Shown one piece after another: positions 25,230 through 34,273 of a stretch of DNA of 64,000 nt. A program made the translations under genes and the position numbers. Under the pieces are notes generated by a model, which ran no database searches, had not been told where the DNA came from, and worked only from the letters and a program-made list of their open reading frames with translations. Numbering within the stretch: the stretch's first letter is position 1; every line of letters starts with the position of its first letter. The stretch comes from Trichoplusia ni. Lineage: Eukaryota; Arthropoda; Insecta; Lepidoptera; Noctuidae. Location: assembly GCF_003590095.1 (NCBI RefSeq), contig NC_039497.1:5080691-5144690 (forward strand), read 5' to 3'.

Positions 25230-25420
25230 TAGAAATATCTGCGTGTCTGCTGCAGCGTACCATCAGTGTAGCTCTGTCTGCCCGGGGGTACGAGAGATGC
25301 GCACGCGCATAATTGTGGCTCCGAGCTCGCATGCAGTCTTAGATCTAACCGAGATATGTATCTGCTGTAAGTGCTACGGTTTATCAGCGGTTAAGCTGTG
25401 TACAGACTTTGTGTAGATTT
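25230..25420. promoter_or_regulatory. GC-rich island
   Basis: CTGCTGCAGCGTACCATCAGTG includes the initiator-like ATCAGT. It is followed by GCCCGGGGGTACGAG and GATGCGCACGCGCATAATTG. Possible promoter; no exon defined. Confidence 0.2.
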
Positions 25421-25694
25421 TGTATATCTTTGTATTGTAGGTACAGTCAGATAAACTTTTTTGTTTTTGTTTTTAAGCTCTTGCATTTCTCTAATCAAAT
25501 TCCAAGCAGACATAAAGCGATCAATCGTATAATGTGAAAGTAAAGTTTTTGACTATTTATTGCTATTTTTGCCGAAATATTCACAAAATGGAAAAATATT
25601 TATTATTTTATGCATTATACGTAAATAGATTTATATGAATCCAGAATTACCGCAGTAACTAACATGGATTTTTTATCATTAGTTACATAAACGT

Positions 25695-25815
25695 ATATTT
25701 GGAATGCGGTGAACATTCCACGCCCGTATTTTGTGATACACACCTTATATTAACGTGTGAATATCACACACTGGCCCGGTTTGAGCTAATTAAGATGCAA
25801 ACTCGGTGAAACTAG
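25695..25815. promoter_or_regulatory. Candidate conserved noncoding island
   Basis: GGAATGCGGTGAACATTCCACG and GTGTGAATATCACACACTGG contain short palindromes and are followed by GAGCTAATTAAGATG. No coding frame. Confidence 0.2.
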
Positions 25816-26844
25816 TGCGAGTTCTGTCATGAGAGGCAGGCCATTAGAGGCGGGCATACATGCCAGGCGGTAGTTCAGGGCAGGTGGTTATACTGTGTAG
25901 TCTAATGCGATGGCAGTTTGATGGAGAATTTGTAACTTGATTTGAGTGATAATGAGTTACACCAAAGGATACTTCCTTAGAACTTAAAGTGTGTTGACCT
26001 GGAGCTTTGTTAAAATACTAATTAACCGAATTCAAAAAATCAACAAAAAAAAGAACATAATTTGAGCGTGTCATTGGATATCAGTAATAATAAATAAAAG
26101 GAAATAGTAAAAAAAGTAATAATAAAAAATAATATCAGAGCGAAATATAGTGTCAAAAAAATCGAACACGTGCGAGCTGATTTTAGATCATTAGCTACTC
26201 TGTTTACAAAAAGCCACGTGTGGTGAGGTGGTAATTGATCTAAATCTTAAGAGAAAGCTTAAAAGCTTAGTGATGCACTTGCCAGTGTGGAAACAAGTGA
26301 AAATTTAAAGCCAATATTACTTTTAATCATAACTTCAAAGATTGTCAATAAAGATTACGTTAACGGCTTAAGAAATTAAGCTTCAGCTCATCGCCATAAA
26401 ATTCTTGTCAAAATGATGGTTTCATTAATTACCTTAACTGTTCAGGTTATTTTATATGCATATGCAGGTATCTCTGAAATGTGTATTTGCTTATACTTCT
26501 GATAGATAAACCATCAATATGTTTACGCTTTAGAATTTAAATTGACGATAATTTATTTTGCTTATATTAGTCCGTACGAAATATTGAAAGTATACTAATC
26601 CGACTAATTCACTAGATCAAAATTACGATATAGGATAAAAAAACATTTTTGAAACAGGTAACATGTGGGTACAGATATTTATAACCACACACAATATTAC
26701 ACGCGGTATTAAATTTGAACGCAGTCTATTTCAACACATAAAGCTCTTAAATTAATAAAACAACAAAAACCAAGTAAGAATGCATACTTTTATTAATTAA
26801 ATAAGTAATAACGAGACAGCACAATATATCACACGATTTCCAAA

Positions 26845-27015
26845 CTCCACAAAGAGGCCGCGGCTCTCGAGGCCCTTAGACACGGTCATTAGCTGTAAAC
26901 AGGCAATTAGCATTAAATGTTATAATAAAACTAATTCTGTTGGTTCTGGGTTATCTGTGACGGACTCGGCCGGCGCGGGCTGATTGCCGCACGACTCGAT
27001 TCAACGCGGCTCACT
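26845..27015. promoter_or_regulatory. Candidate enhancer with forkhead site
   Basis: A forkhead-type TGTAAACA at 26894-26901 is flanked by GGTCATTAGC and GGCAATTAGCATTAAATG, with CpG-rich ends (GGCCGCGGCTCTCGAGG, CTCGGCCGGCGCGGG). Inference from composition and site density. Confidence 0.3.
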
Positions 27016-27224
27016 GGCTCTTACGTGGGTGGCAAAGGTGAAGGTTCAAAGAAAAAGAGTTCTGGAAATTAGGTGGAATAACTGTTCTATGCGTAGTGTA
27101 CTTTTTCTCTAAGTTTACTACAGTCACCTGAGATTAGGGACGTTAGTTGTTAGTGACGTTTCCGCATCGTTAACGGTGATGACTCAAGGATGTATGAGTT
27201 ACATGACTTATCGAAAGGAATCGT

Positions 27225-27399
27225 CTTAAAATCTGTGGCGTAGCTTGGGTCACCGTCGCCCAGGGCGGATTCACACCTTGGCGCCCAAAAATTTCATGAT
27301 AATTTGCTGCCTTTTCTCAATTTTTGCCGCCCTGATAGTAGAGCCCGGGGCAGACCGCCCCTCCGCCCCCAGCCCCCTAGCTACGCGACTGCTTAAAAT
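27225..27399. mobile_element. hAT-type MITE with 8-bp target duplication
   Basis: The element at 27233-27391 (159 bp) starts CTGTGGCGTAGCTTGGG and ends CCCTAGCTACGCGACTG, imperfect terminal inverted repeats related to CAGTGGCGTAGC. It is flanked by the identical 8-mer CTTAAAAT on both sides (27225-27232, 27392-27399). An 8-bp duplication with CAGTG-like ends is the hAT signature. It is too short to encode anything. Confidence 0.8.
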
Positions 27400-27878
27400 G
27401 TAACTCAAATTTGAGATTCAAGGTCTTTCTGAAATACCACACGTGTTTTTTCTTTGTATTCAAACATTTTAATGTATACATGATAAAAGGCGATTTGGAC
27501 TTTTTCTAACCCATTTGTCCTCATTATCACTCGAATTAATCCGTGACATCCACACAAACTCCTCGGTAACGGGCACTTGAAGCCTCCCCTCTATTTATAA
27601 CCAGACTGGTATTTTTACAGCCCCAATAAATATCCAGCGCAGTAACATTTCAGTGGCGCAGTGGCAGATAAAGTGCCGGCGTATATCTATTACGCTATCG
27701 ACGCTTATCGATACATCTCACAAGCGAGGATTGAGGGGAATGGAAGAGGATAAATAGTGCCCCAGAATAGCTACCTAGTATAAGTTCTAGAATTAAGTTT
27801 TGTGAACGGGAACACAGATGATCCTAGTGCGAGATCTAGGGCACGTTTTCTTTAAAAAAAATGAAGGTGAATAGTTTA
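27400..27878. other. Spacer
   Basis: No gene. 27640-27720 carries GATAAAG and TTATCGATA sites in a mildly GC-rich patch. Confidence 0.4.
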
Positions 27879-27921
27879 GGGACCTATCGCCACCTCTTAA
27901 AATAATACTACTGTAGTTGTC
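27879..27921. repeat. Foldback family, outer end only
   Basis: GGACCTATCGCCACCTCTTAA then TACTACTGTAGTTGT matches the outer arm of the FB copies at 17735 and 41206; the hairpin core is missing. Confidence 0.45.
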
Positions 27922-27959
27922 TAACATTTTTTATTTACATAAACCTGCAAATATTTGAA

Positions 27960-28060
27960 CTTTACCTGAAGTGGTTCATGAGATGCATCCTGGTGACCGA
28001 CGTGCGGACTGACAAACAGACAGCGGAGCTTTAGTAATTTATCCTTTGGGGAGACATCCC
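27960..28060 (+). repeat. 'GACAAACAGACAGCGG' repeat fragment
   Basis: CCTGGTGACCGACGTGCGG, ACAGACAGCGGAGCTTTAGT and TATCCTTTGGGG are in the order of the family at 17405. Confidence 0.45.
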
Positions 28061-28150
28061 TAAGAAGGGTCTACACAGGTCTAGACATTTTAGTGTCCTA
28101 CACAAATTGTAAATTACACAATTACAATTACATTTTTTTTACAATTATAT

Positions 28151-28397
28151 TATGACGACCTCCGTAGTCGAGTGGCGTATGCACCGGTTTCAAGGTGTCG
28201 CTAGCTCTGAGGTCCCGGGTTCGATCCCCGGTCGGGTCAATATAAAAATTCACATTTCTACATTGTCTCGGGTCTGGGTGTTTGTGGTACCTTCGTTGTA
28301 TCTGAATTCCATAACACAAGTGCTTTAGCAACTTACTTTGGGTTCCGAACAATGTATGTGATGTTGTCCGCATTTATTATTATTTATTTATTATTTA
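28151..28397 (+). mobile_element. tRNA-derived SINE with ATT tail
   Basis: The tRNA-like head has an A box (TCCGTAGTCGAGTGGC) and a good B box (GGGTTCGATCCCCGGTCGGG). The body includes TCGGGTCTGGGTGTTTGTGG and the copy ends TTATTATTATTTATTTATTA followed by poly-A. The minus-strand open frame through it (GDRTRDLRASD) is a familiar antisense artefact of such SINEs. Confidence 0.8.
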
Positions 28398-28429
28398 AAA
28401 AAAAAAAACAAAAAAAAATCATCAACAAG

Positions 28430-30600
28430 TAAACAGAAATCAGTTATGGAATATTTAATTTAAAACTGACCACATGACATCAGATAGTACATTATTGTGA
28501 ATACACATAATACATATTAACCTCCCACATTTCAATCAGTCTTTGTTTTGCTCTAAAAGTCAATAGCCCACAGTTGGTTGTGATTTTCACGCCTCTCCAT
28601 CACAGTTATACCCTCGCGTTTGTTCGCTGGGGGCACACAAAAACTGCGCACGCGCACCGACCGTTATAGAACCGAAATTCGAAAGTTAACCTGTCGGGCT
28701 TCGGCGAGGGAAGCCGTGGAATCGTGGACTAGAGATTATATGTGCTATACTTTTAACTGTATCACATTTTTGAAGAGATAACGTTATGATTATCGTTTTT
28801 CGGGTCCAGTCAATATATATATAATAACAATATCCAGAACGTTTTTGGACGCAGCGATTTTAATTTTGGATTTTAACGTGGTGATATTTATTTGAATGTG
28901 GTGAATATATATTTATTCGTATTGATTTGAACAGTTTTAGAGAATAAAAGATATTAAATAGATAAATTTTAAGTACAAGTAAAACTGCCAGTTATGCGTT
29001 AACTCAAAATATGACTGAATTTAAAACTACTCATAGGGACTAATCATAGTTCGTTGCAGATAGCTACCGGGTAACAAGAGAATAAAGTATCTACTATTAT
29101 CTCAAAAATATATAACTTCCAGAATATGTTAACAAAGGATGTAAGATATAAAAAAGTTGTATCAATCCGTGTATTGAAATTAAAAAGACAAATTATTATT
29201 ATTATTTCGTCGCCATTTAATTTGCAATTTTATTCCATTACAAAGCAAATGATGATTGTATCCTGCTGGTTACAGATAAATGACAGGTTCTAGTGTTTTT
29301 TATTCGATTTTTTGACATTAATGGCGTTATGGCGTCCGCTCCATTTCTTTCATTTTGGCAGCTCCGGGGGGCAATGCGCCACATCCGTTAAATTCGGAAC
29401 TAATTGGACGTGATTCGCTTAACGTTAGCCCGAGATCACGGGTGACGTGGTGACGGCATCGTATATTGTACACGGTGGAGATACAGACAGTGGTACACTC
29501 ATAGTTTTGGTAAATGGATGTCTCCCGAAATGCGATCAGTCACCTCAAGAGACGGTTAATAAGAAACGCTCACGCGGTTTTAGCATTTAAAGTTGCTTTT
29601 TTGACACAGTGCTGAGAAAGCCTCAGCATATTTACTCGTTGAACTATCTCCTACAAACTCCCCGTTATTGATAAAATTCATGACAATGTTTTCCTCTGTA
29701 TATAAATAATATATTCTCCGGAACATGTCCTCAGTATATTCCCTTCGCAATATTTCCTACATTATTGTCATACAGTTCTGCAGTTGAAGACAGATTCAAT
29801 GTGCGTTTATATTATGTTCGTCCATTACCATAACTTCGCTCTCGAATAACTTTGTCTATGGAAAATGGGTGGGCTTGGCCCGCTCGCGACGGACAACTCA
29901 GCTGTGTATGGCCCTTGGCTTCAAATGTCTAAATTCTTAAGCCATGTGTATTAGTACAATATAAGTACGTGCATAATTTAATGCATCCAAACTGTACAAC
30001 TCATTTTTAACTTTAGCGTATGTATTTAAAGTTCAGATTTGATTACTGCAAAAAAAGTCGTTGTTTTAGTACATGAACATGCCATTGTATGATTGCAGAA
30101 ATGATAATGCGATCACTTACGACCTTATGTCAGTAACAATAAGATCGTTTATTTAGTGACCAGTGTGTTGGAGTAAATTTGTGTTGTGTTATTCAAATTT
30201 CGCGACGGTACGGTCTGTGCTGACAACTCTATAGTTTCGCGTGGTCCGAGGTTCGGTGCTCGTTTTACTTTATTTTCTTCGTGATAAATGCACATACTTT
30301 GTAGTCGCTATGGGAATGCTTCGGTAGTACATCGCAGTATCTTTGCCGAGAAATACCGATGTGAATATTTTTTTCGTGTTTATTGCTGAGGAAAAAAGTA
30401 TAAAAGGGTAGTTTGTATTCAATGTGGAATCAATTGAGACAAAAGTATTGGGTGTTGAGACCATGATTATCAAGATTTGAATAACTGATACATTAAGATG
30501 AGATGCGGTGATTGGTTCTTTACGTAAATCACTTCCGCAAAACGTACTTTTTGAAACAACGAGTTGCACACATTTGTTCAGTTGTCAGAACACCCGTCTG
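28430..30600. other. Spacer with two CpG-richer patches
   Basis: 28610-28730 (CCCTCGCGTTTGTTCGCTGG, GCGCACGCGCACCGACCG) and 29330-29480 (CGGAACTAATTGGACGTG) stand out as possible regulatory islands. No exon was found. The open frames at 30270-30720 lack family features. Confidence 0.35.
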
Positions 30601-30604
30601 TTCT

Positions 30605-30700
30605 ATACTAAGAAGGTCAAGGACGGACAGGGGACAAACAGCGGAGGTTCAATCATTGTGCTTAGTTTTTACCCTTTGGGTACGGCGCCCAACTTTCTTG
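30605..30700 (+). repeat. 'GGACGGACAG...TTTGGGTACGG' repeat fragment
   Basis: AAGGACGGACAGGGGACAAA, CAGCGGAGGTTCAATC and TTTTTACCCTTTGGGTACGG form the best-preserved end of the family also found at 4.3, 17.4 and 28.0 kb. Confidence 0.5.
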
Positions 30701-30716
30701 CCTATATGGTAAGTGT

Positions 30717-31082
30717 GTGACACTTGTCAAACTACTAAACAACTTATACCAAAGCAAATACGTTAACAATCTAAATACCATGAAAACAAGAAAATTTTGG
30801 AAAGCTCACCAAAAATTCCTACAAACAATTGATTTTGCAATTCGATATACAAAAAACGTTCGCACGTTGAATCTAATACAAACAATTATGGGCAATTATC
30901 ATTGGAAAGCGTGTCAGACGGAGGTTACGCGAATGTGGCACTACCAGTACCACTTAAACCACGTATGCCACCACCAGGGTCCCACGTGGGGCAACCTGTT
31001 TCTATTGTGCGTGATTTTGGATTTAGCTGATAATAAATTTGACTGGCTTTTTGGACAACAGTTTTTTTTTACTTTTGAATAA
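30717..31082 (+). other. Unassigned 121-codon open frame
   Basis: This is one of the longest open frames in the window. It is rich in H, Y, W, N and K and has no signal peptide or recognised motif. It starts just after the repeat fragment at 30605 and ends about 185 bases before the inverted-repeat arm at 31267. It may be the remains of a mobile-element protein or chance. There is not enough to call a gene. Confidence 0.2.
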
Positions 31083-31266
31083 ATTTGCTTAAGTGTTGTG
31101 AACGTGTGAGGTCTTTGTAGGTGTAAGGCAGCATTTCTTGGTCACATAACATGTTAAGTAATACTAGATTTTCACACAATTCACGCATAGTAGAACAGAT
31201 GTTTGAAGATTTATTGTTTATTTTCTGCAACAGTCTTTTTTATGATAGAAAATGATAAATGTGCTT

Positions 31267-31410
31267 GATTTTATTTCATGTTGATCTGAAATATAATTGA
31301 TTAACAGAGTAGTATTCCCATTCGCTACTGTGTGGCATCGCGAATTTTTTCAGAGAATAAAAAAAAAAAAAAGTTTTTTAGTCTATGGCAACTCACAACT
31401 AAACGTCACT
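31267..31410 (+). repeat. Left arm of long inverted repeat
   Basis: 31280-31410 is the exact reverse complement of 36877-37006, apart from 14 versus 13 bases in a homopolymer. 31267-31315 is also the reverse complement of 36686-36734. The arm holds TCTGAAATATAATTGATTAA, CGCTACTGTGTGGCATCGCG and ACTCACAACTAAACGTCACT. It could be the end of a large element spanning 31269-36730, with TTGA on both sides (31265-31268 and 36731-36734), or a fragment of the MITE at 36731-37061. Confidence 0.75.
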
Positions 31411-31480
31411 TTCTTTTTTCGCGACTTAACGGCATCGTGGTGATTTTGTTAATTACACTTTAATTACGTTATTTAAATAG

Positions 31481-31627
31481 TTTTTTGGCATATTTCAAGT
31501 CGAAAAAGTATTGCCAAGTGATACAAAAGCCTTGAAAATACTGGCCAAGATGTTTAAAAGTGATCTTCGAGACTATAAAGGCGCTGCGGAGTTAATGCAG
31601 GATGCGTGTACGCAGCCCTTGCCCTAG
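31481..31627 (+). other. Coding-like fragment, unassigned
   Basis: After a stop at 31478 a frame stays open to TAG at 31625. It reads VEKVLPSDTKALKILAKMF and, further on, DLRDYKGAAELMQDACTQPLP in protein-like composition with an internal ATG at 31550. TTTCAAG| at 31499 could be a weak acceptor. No family recognised. It may be a captured exon fragment or the beginning of a small gene whose remainder was overwritten by the repeats that follow. Confidence 0.3.
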
Positions 31628-31652
31628 GTTCATCGCCGTGGGATGGAACCTC

Positions 31653-31985
31653 AAATTACGGAATATAAACGATGGAACACTGACCCATAACCTCAAAGAG
31701 GGGGGCCAACAGGTGAGGTTTTCTCTGATTTTAGGTTCAGCGAACAAGGACGCAAATATGATGTGAGATGATGCGAAATACTAAAAAAATGCATGAACCG
31801 AGCGGGTCCGAGAGACTTTAGCTCGAAGATCGGGCTCTTCGCGAGACGTCGTAGCTCTGATAAACCCTACTGCAAAGTTCGGGACGCGAGCCCGCAACTT
31901 TGATAGTACACAAAACAACATGCATTACGTATAACCGAGCTAGTACGCGATGCTCCACGCTCGATGTTAAATTGTGGGCGCCCCC
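31653..31985 (+). repeat. 333-bp tandem duplication, unit 1
   Basis: From AAATTACGGAATATAAACGA to the start of unit 2 at 31986 the offset is 333 bases. The unit is CpG-rich and full of short inverted repeats: CTCGAAGA faces TCTTCGCGAG near 31830, and AAAGTTCGGG faces CCCGCAACTTT near 31875. Confidence 0.8.
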
Positions 31986-32400
31986 AAATTACGGAATATA
32001 AACGATGGAACACTGACCCATAACCTCAAAGAGGGGGCCAACAGGTGAGGTTTTCTCTGATTTTAGGTTCAGTGAACAAGGACACAAATATGATGTGAGA
32101 TGATGCGAAGTACTAAGGACATGCATGAACCGAGCGGGTACGAGAGACTTTAGCTCGAAGATCGGGCTCTTCGCGAGACGTCGTAGCTCTGATAAACCCT
32201 ACTGCAAAGTTCGGGACGCGAGCCCGCAACTTTGATGGTACACAAACAACATGCATTACTACAAAGTTCGGGACGCGAGCCCGCAACTTTGATGTTACAC
32301 AAACAACATGCATTACTACAAAGTTCGGGACGCGAGCCCGCAACTTTGATAGAACAACATGCATTAAGTATAACCGAGCTTGTACGCGAGACAGCTCGAA
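31986..32400 (+). repeat. 333-bp duplication, unit 2 with internal expansion
   Basis: Repeats unit 1 with few substitutions (for example CAGCGAACAAGG becomes CAGTGAACAAGG), but its 57-bp hairpin sub-unit has grown to three copies. Confidence 0.8.
32201..32367. repeat. 57-bp tandem repeat, three hairpin units
   Basis: Units start at 32201, 32258 and 32315. Each holds AAAGTTCGGGACGCGAGC followed by CCGCAACTTTGAT, an inverted repeat able to form a stem of about 10 bp, then ACACAAACAACATGCATTA. 57 is divisible by 3, so long open frames on both strands arise from the array. Single-unit cognate at about 31870-31926. Confidence 0.85.
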
Positions 32401-32409
32401 GATCAAAAC

Positions 32410-32642
32410 TTCGTACGAGATACGACAGTTTTGATGAAGAACGTACTATGTTCACTGGTTCTCACAGTCCACAACAAGAACCAATGGTGACACTCTTCGA
32501 GGTGGATTCGAGGCTCAAGATAGAAACAAGACCAATGCAACTATCAAGAATGTATAACAAAAGTTATAACCGAATACCACCTCTAAACCTAAGCAAGGAC
32601 TGTGGAAAACATAAGTGGTCCGGCATCAAACCAAAGTGCTAG
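32410..32642 (+). other. Coding-like tail after the repeat array, unassigned
   Basis: The frame leaving the hairpin array continues for about 75 codons to TAG at 32640. It reads FDEERTMFTGSHSPQQEPM, then a segment with RPMQLSRMYNKSYNRIPP and finally DCGKHKWSGIKPKC. The composition is more protein-like than the array itself. ACCAG|GTATAT at 32767 could be a donor. No family recognised. Confidence 0.25.
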
Positions 32643-34270
32643 CACAGCAAGGTGGACCCAAGAGTGGTATGATACAACTGTGACACCCTCGCTGAACAGG
32701 ACACAGGAAGGGTGGCCCCGAGAGGGTACACCATGCCATGCATCCAGCAGGCAATTGTCAACCAGGTATATGTAATATATCTAACTGTCTTTCATGTTGT
32801 GAACATACCACCACTAATGTACCTTAAAATACTTGAACATAACATTGTTTATATAAACAATATACATATAAATGAAATCAACAATATGTGTCAGACCATC
32901 AATAACTCATGAGTTAGGGGCTGTACAAATATGCACTCACAGTAAAAATTTCTATCTATATACATATATGTCTAAAGATTTAATATTCTTAAGACCACCA
33001 AACTCAACGGACAGATCAGATTTGTTCTTAACTGAAAACCAAAAATATATATAGAAAAATATTATAGTTTTCAAATTGTGGATATGGGAACCTTGGACCA
33101 TCAATATCACATGTCTTGCACAGTCTTAAGATAAAACTGATTCCTTAGGTTCAATAACACCTAAACTCAGAAAAATTAATCCGCTTTGAGTTTGAAAATG
33201 TCATATAAATTTACTGCAATTCCATGTAGTCCATGTACAGCACCCACAGTCCTTACAGACTAGAAATTTAACAAACTGTTGTCTGAATGACCACCCATTG
33301 GTTAGAATCAGTATAAATGTCTGGCTGACAGAGGGGCTACACTCACATTTATCTAAATGATTTTCCCTCATTGTTAACTATGATTAAAGTATATTAGTGC
33401 AATAAATACTTTAGGTTTACTATAAATAGAGACTAGTTAACATCAGAAATACAGCAAGAATGCAACTCCTATAGAGATACTAAATATCAATGATATTAAA
33501 CATTGCCCAATCAGCAAATTGGCAAGATTGTTGGGAACCTTCTGTGAACCTGCCCAAGAGGTTATGTTCAAACACACACAAAAAATAATAGAACAAGTTA
33601 AGTACTTAGCCTTGTTGCATAACAATAGCAATCTTGATGCTGTCAACTGACCTAAGATGGGGCCCCATTACATAATCCGAAACTATAAGAACATTATAGA
33701 AAATGTATACTAGAACTAGTTTCTAAAGCTTTTCTAATAGAATGGTGACACATTGTAATGGCGAAAACAATTGTAGTGTGGTGCCTTGTTTAGAATGATG
33801 ACTTGCATTTAATACATCAATTAGAACATAATATTAACTGGATTAAAACACATTGCAAGATTATACAGCCAGAGTAACATGGCTGCAAATACATAAGTAA
33901 GATAAATAGTGCTCAGTTCCACATGTAAGTCAATGAAAAAACCATACTTGTTTCGTTATCAATAGATTTTGGGCCCCACAAGTTTATCTATAGCAATAAA
34001 AACAATGTGACACACACATCTCTAAGAAGTGAGGAACCCAATAACATTAATGCTACTAAACACTAAATGTATATGCATCAATACTTAGTGGACATGAATA
34101 TGTTTTTTAAGCATTCCCAACATTTGTTTACCTTACTAAATGTTTCAGAATATTAATAATGACAAAGCAAAAAGTCACTAAGTTCTTATTCACCCAATTT
34201 TGGGATTTTTAACCGACAACACACACTGAGCAGACTAGGTGCCCTGACAAAAAGCATCTCTTAGGGGAAG
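32641..34270. other. CpG-depleted block, downstream of the gene model
   Basis: The text is unusually poor in CpG (9 in about 1.6 kb by my count) and rich in CA and TG. If the minus-strand gene model is right this would be its 3' untranslated and downstream region. No clear minus-strand AATAAA was identified. Confidence 0.4.
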
Positions 34271-34273
34271 CAG

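Noticed and set aside
28128..28373. 81-codon minus-strand frame containing GDRTRDLRASD
   Set aside because: It is the antisense reading of a tRNA-derived SINE head; such frames are common artefacts.
32113..32642. Overlapping long frames on both strands with 19-residue repeats
   Set aside because: The repeat pattern comes from the 57-bp array (57 is a multiple of three), so openness is mechanical. Only the tail after 32410 is kept, as a weak coding-like note.
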